The notes under the pieces: model-generated
The model's database searches: none
Told to the model about the DNA's origin: nothing
The model's input: the letters and a program-made list of their open reading frames with translations, nothing else
Position numbers and translations under genes: made by a program
Assembly (NCBI GenBank): GCA_029258515.1
Contig: JARHYK010000002.1
Coordinates: forward strand, 103,216-167,215
Length of the DNA: 64,000 nucleotides
Reading direction: 5' to 3'
Source of the DNA: Clostridia bacterium
Lineage (GTDB): Bacteria; Bacillota; Clostridia; TANB77; CAG-508
Shown: positions 44,396 through 52,530 of the stretch, one piece after another
Numbering within the stretch: position 1 is the stretch's first letter
Layout of the letters: each line of letters begins with the position of its first letter

Positions 44396-45488
44396 GTGTT
44401 AATAGGCGTAGTTGTTGTATTAATTATAATAGTAATAGGATTAATTATATATAATTTGAATATACATAAAAAAATACAAACATTTAGAAATATAAATCAA
44501 AGAATAACAAATTTATCAGTAGTACAAGATTTTATGAATACGATAGGGGAAACATCAAGTGTAGATGATAAAATCAAAAAAATGAATGAAATATTAATAG
44601 AAAAATATGAAATTAAGTATTCAACAATAGTTGTATTTGATGGGACAGAATATATTGTAAAAGCATCAAATGTTGATAATAGACATTGGGATTCATTAAG
44701 AAAAATGCAAGATGTAGAAATGTTTAAAGATAGTATAGCTACAGCTACTCCTAAATATGTTACAGTAAATAATGAAAAAGAAAAGTTGCCATATCAACAA
44801 ATGGAATTTGGAAGAGCAAAATCAGCTATATTTTTTCCACTATATATAGATAATGTATATATTGGATATTGGATAATAGAAAGTGGAGTGCCACATGATT
44901 TTGATAATGTTGATATTACTGTTTTAGAAGTAATTAAAGATAACATAGTATCAATATTAAAAACAGTAGTACATCAAAAAACTTTGGAGTCAATTGTAAG
45001 AAAAGATTTATTTACAGGTTTATATTCAGAAGAATACTTATATGGAGAAGGAAAAAGGCTAATAGACCAATATACAATGTCAACGGTTTGTATGTTTAAA
45101 ATAACAAATTTGGAAGCTATAAATAAGAAATATTCAAGAGAATTAGGAAATAAAGTTGTTACAGATGTAAGCAAATTTGTTCAAAATTTATTAGCAGAAG
45201 AATATGTTTTTGTAAGATATATGGGACCAAAATTTGTTATTGTCTTTTCAGGAGTTGAAGTTAGTGGTGTGGCAGATTTTATTAATGATAAAAAAGATTC
45301 AATAGAAAGTTTAAAAATATCTTTAAAAGATGAAGAAACACGGAGAAGTGTTACAAAGTACGTCACCAACATTAAATTTTGCAATATCTACATATTATAA
45401 GGGAACGGGACTTGAAGAAGTCTTAAAAAAATTAGAAAAATATGTAGATAGTGCAGATATTAATGAAAGTGATATAACAAATATATAA
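44396..45488 (+). CDS. Membrane-anchored degenerate GGDEF protein, needs +1 frameshift at CGG
   Basis: A membrane segment (about 1-21) is followed by a GAF-like domain (about 50-195) and a GGDEF-like domain opened by DLFTGLYSEEYLYGEGKR. The signature loop reads YMGPKF in place of GGDEF, so cyclase activity is unlikely. In-frame codon 316 is CGG (45341-45343); read normally, 18 unrelated residues precede a stop. Skipping the C gives DEETGEVLQSTSPTLNFAIST and then GTGLEEVLKKLEKYVDSAD, a normal GGDEF C-terminus, for 363 residues in all. The start is GTG 44396, after AAGGAGGAG. It belongs with the two preceding genes. Confidence 0.85.
45341..45343 (+). other. Candidate +1 frameshift site, ACA CGG AGA
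   Basis: Reading ACA-(C)-GGA-GAA restores the typical GGDEF C-terminal strand and helices. There is no homopolymer at the joint. Confidence 0.65.
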
Positions 45489-45510
45489 AAATTAAAGGAG
45501 GAAAATTGTT

Positions 45511-45768
45511 ATGGAATTTGATAAAACAATGAGCTTTGAGGTTGAAAAAATTGAGGATGCTAGAGTAAGAGAAATATTGAAAGATGTTTATAATGCATTA
45601 TTGGAAAAAGGATATAATCCAATTAATCAATTGGTTGGATATATATTATCAGGAGATCCAACTTATATAACAAGTCATAATGATGCAAGAAATAAAATTA
45701 GAAGTATTGAAAGAGATGAACTTTTGGAAAAAATGGTTAAAAATTATATAGGTGTTGAAAATGAATAG
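45511..45768 (+). CDS. ireB: IreB family regulatory phosphoprotein (UPF0297)
   Basis: The 85-residue protein matches IreB/Yrz[10 protein letters not shown] at the N-terminus, with the threonine that PASTA kinases phosphorylate, then [30 protein letters not shown]. IreB modulates the IreK/PrkC kinase pathway that affects cell-wall resistance in enterococci. AAGGAGG precedes the ATG. The order ireB-ruvX-DUF1292 is conserved in Firmicutes. Confidence 0.95.
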   Translation: MEFDKTMSFEVEKIEDARVREILKDVYNALLEKGYNPINQLVGYILSGDPTYITSHNDARNKIRSIERDELLEKMVKNYIGVENE

Positions 45769-46180
45769 AGTTTTAGGAATTGATTATGGAGATGCAAGAG
45801 TTGGAGTAGCAATTACAGATCCATTAAATATAACAGCACAAGGATTAGAGACAATTCAGAGAAATAATTCTGATAAAACTGTTTTAAGAAGATTAGATGA
45901 AATATTTGAAATGTATGAGGTTGATATAATAGTTATAGGAATGCCATATAATTTAGATGGCTCAATATCAAATAGAATTGAGCCAACTGAAAAATTTATA
46001 CATAAACTAAAATGCAAATATCCAAATAAAAAAATAGAAATTATGGATGAAAGGTTAACTACAGTTGCTGCACATAAGACAATGAACTTTTTGGAAATAG
46101 ATAAAAAGAAAAAAAGAAGTATTGTTGATACAATTTCTGCAGTATATATTTTAGAAATGTATATAAATAAAAATAAATAA
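45761..46180 (+). CDS. ruvX: Holliday junction resolvase-like protein RuvX/YqgF
   Basis: The RNase H-fold nuclease (139 residues) has [17 protein letters not shown] with the first catalytic aspartate, [11 protein letters not shown], and [10 protein letters not shown] with the second acidic group, then [12 protein letters not shown]. Members act in recombination and in pre-16S rRNA 5' maturation. The start is ATG 45761, overlapping the ireB end by 8 bases; GTG 45752 is an alternative. Confidence 0.94.
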   Translation: MNRVLGIDYGDARVGVAITDPLNITAQGLETIQRNNSDKTVLRRLDEIFEMYEVDIIVIGMPYNLDGSISNRIEPTEKFIHKLKCKYPNKKIEIMDERLTTVAAHKTMNFLEIDKKKKRSIVDTISAVYILEMYINKNK

Positions 46181-46195
46181 AATTTTCAAAAGTAG

Positions 46196-46224
46196 TTGCA
46201 AAAAGATAAAAAATAAGGTATTAT
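46196..46224 (+). promoter_or_regulatory. Promoter of the DUF1292 gene
   Basis: TTGCAA (46196-46201), a 17-bp spacer and TATTAT (46219-46224). Confidence 0.6.
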
Positions 46225-46303
46225 AAATGCAAATATTAGTATAATAAAATTTAATTTAGAGATATTAATATTGTAAAAAAGAATAAGTGAAAGGAGAAAA
46301 ATC

Positions 46304-46606
46304 ATGGAAGAAAATTTTGGAGGAGAAGAATTAGATAATATAGTTGTATTAAATGATGAAGAAGGAAAAGAAGTTAAATTCGAATTTTTAGATTTAATAG
46401 AATTAGATGATGAAGAATATGTAGTATTATTACCAATTACTGAAGAAGGAGAAGAAGAAGAAGGAGAAGTAGTAATATTGAAAGTTGAAGACACAGAAGA
46501 TGATGAAGAAGAATCATATGTAAGTGTTGAAGATGAAGATGTTTTAAATAAAGTATTTGAAATGTTTAAAGATAGATTTAAAGATGAATTTGATTTTATA
46601 GATTAA
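46304..46606 (+). CDS. DUF1292 family protein (YrzB-like)
   Basis: The 100-residue, extremely acidic protein has the DUF1292 core VVLNDEEGKEVKFEFLDLIEL, then YVVLLPITEEGEE and VVILKVE. The last third is an acidic helix ending VFEMFKDRFKDEFDF. It is conserved beside ruvX in Firmicutes, with no assigned function. AAAGGAG precedes the ATG. Confidence 0.9.
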   Translation: MEENFGGEELDNIVVLNDEEGKEVKFEFLDLIELDDEEYVVLLPITEEGEEEEGEVVILKVEDTEDDEEESYVSVEDEDVLNKVFEMFKDRFKDEFDFID

Positions 46607-46621
46607 TAAAAAGAGGAGGAG

Positions 46622-46643
46622 GTGGAGCAAAGCTCCACTTTTT
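46622..46643 (+). terminator. GC-rich intrinsic terminator or attenuator
   Basis: GTGGAGC-AAA-GCTCCAC followed by five T residues lies between the DUF1292 gene and the next co-directional gene. Confidence 0.85.
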
Positions 46644-46665
46644 CTGGATTGAAAGGGAGAATAGA

Positions 46666-47145
46666 ATGAAAAAGTTATCAACTTATATAATAGTTATGTT
46701 TGCAATTCTTTTTTGGGGATTTAGAGTTGTTTTGACATTAATGGCACAATTAGGAAAAGATATAATGGGAATTGTTCCATTAAATATGACATTTGAAATA
46801 ATTTTATTATTTGCATTTTTATTATGTATAATTTTAATTGTTAAAAGAAAAATGCTAGGAGGAGTTTTATATCTTGCCTTATATGGTGTGTATTTTGGTG
46901 GAGATATAACTGCTAAAATGATGAGAATTTCATCAGGTGAAACATTAGGAGTGGAGCAATTAGGAGATTTGTTTTTTTCAGTAATTGGAATAATTTTACC
47001 ATTAGCTGTTTTGATAGATTTATTACTAGATAAAGGAAGAAAAGAATTTCCGGTAGATAAAAAAACAGATTGGTTTTACAAAAATGAAAAGTTTGATAGA
47101 GAAATGGATGAAAGAGCAGATAAAAATAATTATAGAACAATGTAA
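46666..47145 (+). CDS. Unknown four-helix membrane protein
   Basis: The 159-residue protein has four hydrophobic segments (TYIIVMFAILFWGFRVV, FEIILLFAFLLCIILIV, LGGVLYLALYGVYFG, LFFSVIGIILPLAVLIDLLL) and a charged cytoplasmic tail ending FDREMDERADKNNYRTM. I do not recognise the family. AAAGGGAG precedes the ATG. A hairpin follows the stop. Confidence 0.75.
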   Translation: MKKLSTYIIVMFAILFWGFRVVLTLMAQLGKDIMGIVPLNMTFEIILLFAFLLCIILIVKRKMLGGVLYLALYGVYFGGDITAKMMRISSGETLGVEQLGDLFFSVIGIILPLAVLIDLLLDKGRKEFPVDKKTDWFYKNEKFDREMDERADKNNYRTM

Positions 47146-47149
47146 GTTA

Positions 47150-47178
47150 TAAAGGTATAAATATATTTTATACCTTTA
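47150..47178 (+). terminator. Intrinsic terminator
   Basis: A TAAAGGTATAAA / TTTATACCTTTA-type inverted repeat lies just after the stop codon. Confidence 0.65.
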
Positions 47179-47248
47179 CTTTTTATAAGTTTAACTGTAT
47201 AATATAGCCATAATTATGATAATTAAGGTTAAATGGTAAAAGGGGAAA

Positions 47249-47779
47249 ATGAAAAACACAAAAAAGATATATATATTACAGATGTATTCAAATACAATAC
47301 CATCGAAAATTATAAAGGTATTAACTAAGTATAAATATTCACATATTGCTATTTCATTTGATGAAGATTGTGAGATATTATATAGTTTTGGAAGAAAAAA
47401 TGTAAATTCTATATTAAATGGAGGGTTTACAGAAGAAACGAAAAATGGGGAATTTTATACTAAGTTTAATAAGACTATATGTAAAATATTTGAAATAGAA
47501 GTAGAAGAAGAAAAATATGTCAAAGTGAAAAATATTATTGAAGATATAAAGAAAAATTCAGAAAAATATAAATATGATTATTTGGGAATTGTTTTGAGAT
47601 TTTTAAAAATCCCAATTACTTTTAAAAATAAATATGTATGTACATATTTTGTAGCAGATATTTTAGAAAAAGCACAAATTTATAAATTTTCTAAAAAGAC
47701 TTTTTTTGTAACACCAGAAGATTTTGAAGAAATAAACTATAAAAAAGAGATATATTCAGGCAAATATTTGCTATATTAA
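47249..47779 (+). CDS. Permuted papain-like (NlpC/P60-superfamily, YiiX-type) protein
   Basis: The 176-residue protein has the permuted papain-like layout. The histidine comes first, in YKYSHIAISFDED, and the probable catalytic cysteine later, in YVCTYFVADILEKA. The closing block is FVTPEDFEEI. Such enzymes hydrolyse amide or ester bonds in lipids, peptides or peptidoglycan. There is no signal peptide, so it probably acts in the cytoplasm. GGGGAAA precedes the ATG. The next gene is an ADP-ribosyltransferase. Confidence 0.72.
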   Translation: MKNTKKIYILQMYSNTIPSKIIKVLTKYKYSHIAISFDEDCEILYSFGRKNVNSILNGGFTEETKNGEFYTKFNKTICKIFEIEVEEEKYVKVKNIIEDIKKNSEKYKYDYLGIVLRFLKIPITFKNKYVCTYFVADILEKAQIYKFSKKTFFVTPEDFEEINYKKEIYSGKYLLY

Positions 47780-47787
47780 CTAGTATC

Positions 47788-47862
47788 AAAAAGTAAATTA
47801 CTTAATTTATTGTAGCTGACCTAAAAGAAATTTAGAATCAGTAATCGGTTTATTTACTTTTT
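47788..47862 (+). other. Nested hairpin structure between the amidase and ADP-ribosyltransferase genes
   Basis: An outer 11-bp stem (AAAAAGTAAAT at 47788, ATTTACTTTTT at 47852) encloses a second hairpin (CTGA-c-CTAAA / TTTAG-aa-TCAG, 47816-47841). The outer stem ends in T residues, so it may be an elaborate terminator or a structured leader. Confidence 0.5.
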
Positions 47863-47933
47863 AGATTTTTAAATGTATAATAATATTATAGATATAAAGG
47901 TTAATAAAAATAAAGAAAGTAAAAGGTAAAAAA

Positions 47934-49826
47934 TTGGAAAAATTTGATAGAAAAAATTATGAATGTTTAAAGGTTACAGAAAAAGAAAAAAGTGCAATTC
48001 AAAGATATATGAGTTTTAATCATACTAATATGAATATTTTACTAAATTTAGAGGCAAGTGTAATAGATAAACTTAATTCTAAAGGTTGGTATATTGACTT
48101 AACACCTGAAAATATTAATAGGAATTTAGAAAATTTACAAGAAATATATTCAGCAATGTATAAAAATAGTAAAAAAAATCCGATTAAAACAAGTACATAT
48201 AGAGGCACTAGAAATGAAGAAATAGAAAAATCTAGTATGGGAAATAGATTTTTATCTACTTCAATAGACGAAAATATAGCTATGAGATTTACACAATATA
48301 ATAATGGAGCAATAATAAATATAAGAAAAGAAGCTAATGTGCCATATCTAGTTATGGATAATTTTTTGGATGAAACACAAGCTTCTGAAGAAGAAATTTT
48401 AATATCTCCATTTTGCAGGGTGAAAAATCTGCAAGAGTATTATTCAAATAGCAATGTAAAAAATTATAGAGTGAATTTAGAAAAAGGAGAGTTTCTAGAA
48501 ATAACTGAAGAAGAAGAAAAAGAATATGAAAAAATTATCTATAATTTTGATTTTACAAGTAAAATTGAAGAATATAAAGATTTGCATGAACAATCTGATA
48601 TGCTATATATAAGAATAAGAAACAATAAATATAATTTAAAAGACTTTAATATCATAAGAGAAGAACAAGAAAAGGTAGAAGAAGAATTATTTAAATTATT
48701 AAAGGAATTTGGAGAAGTAAAAAAAGCTTTAATAAAATATATGCAAGGAAAGTTTAGAAAGATTGAAGAAAAAATAGATAAAGAAATAGAAATAGAAGAT
48801 AGAGCAAGAAAAGAATTAAAAAGAAGAGAAAATATTCAAAATTACAAAAATAAAAAAGAAAAATTATTAAAAAAAGCAGATGATTTAATTAATCAAATAG
48901 AAAAAAGAAAAAATGAATATTTTTTAGAAGATGAAGAAGAAAAAGAAATAACAAATATATCTAAGAATTTATGTATAGATGTAGAAAGAGACGATGATTT
49001 TTATAATCTTTTTGAAAAAATCAAAAAAAAGATTGAAAATAAAAGAGAAGAAATTGAAAAAATACAAATACCAGATAATTTAACAAAAGAAGAAGAGTTA
49101 AAGCTTGAAGAAGAACTTGGAAATATATATTTTCAAATTGACAATATACAAGTTTTGTTAAATGAAGTGAGAAATGTAATTTCTAGAACAAAAAAGATGG
49201 AAAAAGAAAAACTGGAACAAAAAATAGTAAATAAAGTAGACAAAAAACTTTTAGAGAAAGCAAAAGAAACTTTTCAAATAAAAAAACATGAAATTAGTAG
49301 TGAAAAAAATACATTTTTTGATAAAATTTTCGGAAAGGCTAAAATAAGACAAGCGCAAATAGAAAATTATGAGCTTAGAATAGAAGTAATAAAAAATGGG
49401 TGTATGAGTGTACCAGAAAATTTAAATGCATTACAAACATATATTTATACATATAGTGAAAAAATGGGATGTGAAAATTTGCCTGAAGAAGCTAAAATAG
49501 TATTAGGTAATATGAAAAAAAGTGTTATAAGAAATTTTATACCAGTGGCAGACATAGTTGTTTTTAATTCAAATATGCCAATTCCAGAAGGAAAAAAACT
49601 AACGCGAAAAGAAATATTAAAAAATATTGAAAAACAAAATAATATACTAAGAAGTAAAAAACAAAATATGAAAAAAGATGATAATAAGAAGAAAGAAAGC
49701 TTTAATCAAGGTATTTTAGTTGATAGTGATCATTTAGAATTAAAAAATATGCTAAATACTACATTAAACTCTATAAAAGCAAGTAATGTAGATATACAAA
49801 AAGATACTTCTGAAAAAGAGAAATAA
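47934..49826 (+). CDS. ADP-ribosyltransferase-domain protein with long coiled coil
   Basis: The N-terminal ~200 residues look like an arginine-type (R-S-E) mono-ADP-ribosyltransferase: TYRGTR (Arg90), FLSTSIDENIAMRF (STS at 108-110) and QASEEEILIS with the E-x-E glutamates near 152-154. Residues ~200-480 are coiled coil, very rich in K and E. The C-terminal ~150 residues are mostly helical and polar. There is no signal peptide or membrane segment. The start is TTG 47934, with AAAGG seven bases upstream; no ATG is well placed. It lacks an obvious partner or immunity gene and is followed by gene debris. It could be a toxin, a phage-defence effector or a regulator. Confidence 0.72.
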   Translation: MEKFDRKNYECLKVTEKEKSAIQRYMSFNHTNMNILLNLEASVIDKLNSKGWYIDLTPENINRNLENLQEIYSAMYKNSKKNPIKTSTYRGTRNEEIEKSSMGNRFLSTSIDENIAMRFTQYNNGAIINIRKEANVPYLVMDNFLDETQASEEEILISPFCRVKNLQEYYSNSNVKNYRVNLEKGEFLEITEEEEKEYEKIIYNFDFTSKIEEYKDLHEQSDMLYIRIRNNKYNLKDFNIIREEQEKVEEELFKLLKEFGEVKKALIKYMQGKFRKIEEKIDKEIEIEDRARKELKRRENIQNYKNKKEKLLKKADDLINQIEKRKNEYFLEDEEEKEITNISKNLCIDVERDDDFYNLFEKIKKKIENKREEIEKIQIPDNLTKEEELKLEEELGNIYFQIDNIQVLLNEVRNVISRTKKMEKEKLEQKIVNKVDKKLLEKAKETFQIKKHEISSEKNTFFDKIFGKAKIRQAQIENYELRIEVIKNGCMSVPENLNALQTYIYTYSEKMGCENLPEEAKIVLGNMKKSVIRNFIPVADIVVFNSNMPIPEGKKLTRKEILKNIEKQNNILRSKKQNMKKDDNKKKESFNQGILVDSDHLELKNMLNTTLNSIKASNVDIQKDTSEKEK

Positions 49827-49848
49827 ATATTTCAAGAATAGATTAATA

Positions 49849-50072
49849 ATGAAAAAATTAGTAGAGGAATTAGATAAAACAGTTGATGAATCAGGAAAAG
49901 ATGTATCTATATTAACTCCAAAATAGCGGAAACAGAAAATACCTATAAGTATAATGCAAATGTAGAAATAGTATCTGCTTCAATAGTAAAAGTCTCAATT
50001 ATGCTAGATATTCTAGAAAGTATAAGAGAGAAAAAAGTAAATCTAGAAGATAAAATTTTAGTAAAACAATAA
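49849..50072 (+). pseudogene. Remnant of a class A beta-lactamase-like serine hydrolase
   Basis: Two frames join into a fragment of a penicillin-recognising hydrolase. The first reads MKKLVEELDKTVDESGKDVS and stops at TAG 49924. The second, offset by -1/+2, continues ETENTYKYNANVEIVSASIVKVSIMLDIL and ends at 50072. SASIVK fits the active-site SxxK motif. The rest of the domain is missing. This break is not at an in-frame CGG and looks like true decay. Confidence 0.6.
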
Positions 50073-50082
50073 GATATGTTAA

Positions 50083-50250
50083 ATATTTTTACAAAATTAT
50101 TTAATAGGATTTGGGAATGGTGCTTATGAAATGTTTGCCATATTATTTCCAGAAAATAGTGTATCAATAAAGTTAACTTTTTTACTAGCAATAGTTATAT
50201 ATTCAGTATTATTTATATACGTGAAAAAACAAAAAGAATCAAATGAATAA
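50083..50250 (+). pseudogene. C-terminal remnant of a membrane protein
   Basis: An open frame without a start encodes about 55 residues: LIGFGNGAYEMFAILFP, a membrane helix (IKLTFLLAIVIYSVLFIYV) and a charged tail KKQKESNE. It looks like the last helix of a transporter-like protein. The following ~200 bp up to 50468 holds no recognisable gene apart from an AAAGGAG site near 50410. Confidence 0.45.
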
Positions 50251-50468
50251 AAGATTAAGTAAAAAGTAAAAAGAATACTAGTTAATAATGATATAAAATT
50301 CAAATTTGTTAATTAGAAGGAATTTATCAATTATATAATAATAGAAAAAGTTGGTTTAAACAAAATAATATAAAGAAATTGTGTAATAATATATTAAAAA
50401 TTTAAAAGAAAGGAGTTAATAAATTAAATAGATTAATATTTCTATATAATTTATTATATCAGAATAAA

Positions 50469-50999
50469 ATGAAAATATATATAGTAAGGCATGGGGAAGT
50501 TCCTCATAATGTTTTAAATCAGTATAATACAAGTGATGAAGATTTAACAGAAAATGGTATTAATCAGGCATTGAACCTGAAAGATAAAATTAAAAACTTG
50601 AATTTTGATATTGTAATATCTTCACCATTGATTAGAGCAAAGCATACTGCGAAAATAATTGTACCAAATAATAAAATAATTATTGATGATAGATTGAAAG
50701 AAAGAAATCCTGGAAGTTTAAGTGGTCAATCAATAGAAGTTACAAATAGAGAAGAATATTGGAATTATTATACAAAAATTCAATATGGTACAAGTGAAAA
50801 TATTCAAGAATTTTTTAAAAGAGTTCATAGTTTTATAGATGAATTAAAAACTAAAGAGTATAAAAATGTTTTAATAGCTGCTCATAGTGGAGTTTCAAAA
50901 GCATTTAGTGGTTATTTTGAAGGGATACAAGATGGAAAGTTTTTAAATCGTGGTCTAAAGAATTGTGAAATAAAAGAGTATCAATTAAAATCAAATTAA
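50469..50999 (+). CDS. Histidine phosphatase family protein
   Basis: The 176-residue phosphoglycerate-mutase-like protein has the RHG motif IYIVRHGEVPHN at residues 3-14, VISSPLIRAKHTA, the acidic RLKERNPGSLSG loop and the second histidine in LIAAHSGVSKAF. It should remove phosphate from a small molecule or protein; the substrate is unknown. The ATG at 50469 has no close ribosome site, and a GGAG lies about 55 bases upstream. Confidence 0.85.
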   Translation: MKIYIVRHGEVPHNVLNQYNTSDEDLTENGINQALNLKDKIKNLNFDIVISSPLIRAKHTAKIIVPNNKIIIDDRLKERNPGSLSGQSIEVTNREEYWNYYTKIQYGTSENIQEFFKRVHSFIDELKTKEYKNVLIAAHSGVSKAFSGYFEGIQDGKFLNRGLKNCEIKEYQLKSN

Positions 51000-51114
51000 C
51001 AAGTAAAAAAGTATAAAAGATAATTGTAACAATTATTAGAAGAAAAGAATTTGTAAATAATATAAAAAGTGCATTTATTAAAGAAAAATAATATAAATAT
51101 AGTGAGGTAAAATA

Positions 51115-52008
51115 ATGGAAAATAATATAAATATTAATTGGTATCCAGGACATATGGCGAAAACCAGAAAACAAATAATAGAAGATTTAAAACTAGTAGA
51201 TATAGTAGTAGAGCTATTAGATGCTAGAATACCAATATCAAGTAGAAATCCAGATATTGAAAATTTAACAAAAAATAAAAAGAAAATAATAGTATTAAAT
51301 AAATGTGATTTGGCGGATAGTAAAGAAAACCAAAAATGGGTAGAATATTTTAATAGTCAAGGAGTAAAAGCAGTTTTAACAGATGCAAATAGTGGACATG
51401 GAATAGATAAATTTTTGAAAGAAATAGAAAATATTATGCAAGAAGAACAAGCTAAAATGGCAAGTAAGGGAAGAGTTGGAAGAAAAATAAAAGCTATGAT
51501 TTTGGGAATACCAAATGTAGGTAAATCTTCTTTTATAAACAGAATTGCTAAAAAGTCAACTGCAATAGTAGGAAATAAACCAGGTGTAACAAGACAAAAA
51601 CAATGGATTAGAATAAATGACAAAGTAGAATTATTAGATACACCAGGGGTTTTATGGCCTAAATTTGAAAGTGAAGAAGTATCATTGCATTTAGCTTTTT
51701 CAGGAACAATAAAAGAAGATATACTAGATAAAGTAGAAATTGCATATCAATTAGTTAGGTTTTTAATATATAATTATCAAGAATTATTATGTAAAAGATA
51801 TGGATTAACTAAAGAATATATTGAAGGAAAACTAGGACAAGAATTTCAACCAGAAAATAGTAATATATATGAAATAATGTTAGATATAGGTAAAAAAAGA
51901 GGTTGTATAGTAGCAGGTGGAAATATAGATGAAGAAAAAATATCAAAAATATTGTTAGATGAATTTAAAAATGGTATAATAGGTAAAATAACACTAGAAA
52001 CGAGGTAA
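51115..52008 (+). CDS. rbgA: Ribosome biogenesis GTPase RbgA (YlqF)
   Basis: RbgA is needed for late 50S subunit assembly. The 297-residue circularly permuted GTPase has NWYPGHMAKTRKQI at the N-terminus, G4 (LNKCDLAD) before G1 (GIPNVGKSSFINR), G2 (PGVTRQKQW) and G3 (DTPGVLWPK). A C-terminal RNA-binding helical domain follows. GTGAGG precedes the ATG. mrnC follows after two bases. Confidence 0.95.
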   Translation: MENNININWYPGHMAKTRKQIIEDLKLVDIVVELLDARIPISSRNPDIENLTKNKKKIIVLNKCDLADSKENQKWVEYFNSQGVKAVLTDANSGHGIDKFLKEIENIMQEEQAKMASKGRVGRKIKAMILGIPNVGKSSFINRIAKKSTAIVGNKPGVTRQKQWIRINDKVELLDTPGVLWPKFESEEVSLHLAFSGTIKEDILDKVEIAYQLVRFLIYNYQELLCKRYGLTKEYIEGKLGQEFQPENSNIYEIMLDIGKKRGCIVAGGNIDEEKISKILLDEFKNGIIGKITLETR

Positions 52009-52010
52009 AT

Positions 52011-52409
52011 ATGGAAGATTATATTAACTTGAAAAAAGATGAAGGAGAAGTGAATTTAATGTCACCTCTTACATGGGCATATATTGGAGATTGTGTCTAT
52101 GAATTATATATTAGAACAAAATTAGTAAATGAAACTCAAATGAAACCACATGCGTTACATATGGAGTCAATAAAATATGTAAAAGCTAAAGCACAAGCTG
52201 AAATATTAGAAAGAATATATGAAAATCTAAATGAAGAAGAAAAAGATATCGTAAGAAGAGGGAGAAATGCAGAAAATCATCATTTGCCTAAAAATGCAAA
52301 TGTGCAAGAATATATGTATTCTACAGCGTATGAAGGACTAATAGGATATCTATATTTAACAAAACAAACAAAAAGATTACAAGAAATATTGAAAATTAGT
52401 GTTGACTAA
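52011..52409 (+). CDS. mrnC: Mini-ribonuclease III
   Basis: MrnC is an RNase III domain without an RNA-binding domain; it matures 23S rRNA. The 132-residue protein has LTWAYIGDCVYELYIRTKL with the catalytic acids, VKAKAQAEIL, RRGRNAENHHLPKNANVQEY and the second acid in STAYEGLIGYLYL. It is coupled to rbgA. Confidence 0.95.
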   Translation: MEDYINLKKDEGEVNLMSPLTWAYIGDCVYELYIRTKLVNETQMKPHALHMESIKYVKAKAQAEILERIYENLNEEEKDIVRRGRNAENHHLPKNANVQEYMYSTAYEGLIGYLYLTKQTKRLQEILKISVD

Positions 52410-52446
52410 AATAAAAAAAAGTGGTATAAATAAAAAGGATTAAAAA

Positions 52447-52521
52447 GGCCCCTTGGTCAAGCGGTTAAGACGCCACCCTCTCAAGGTGGAATCATGGGTT
52501 CGATTCCCGTAGGGGTCACCA
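52447..52521 (+). tRNA. tRNA-Glu (CTC anticodon)
   Basis: This 75-base tRNA includes an encoded CCA. The acceptor GGCCCCT pairs with AGGGGTC (one G-T), the anticodon stem CCACC pairs with GGTGG around loop CTCTCAA (anticodon CTC), and the T arm is GGGTTCGATTCCC. CTC reads GAG. Confidence 0.93.
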
Positions 52522-52530
52522 CTAAAATAA

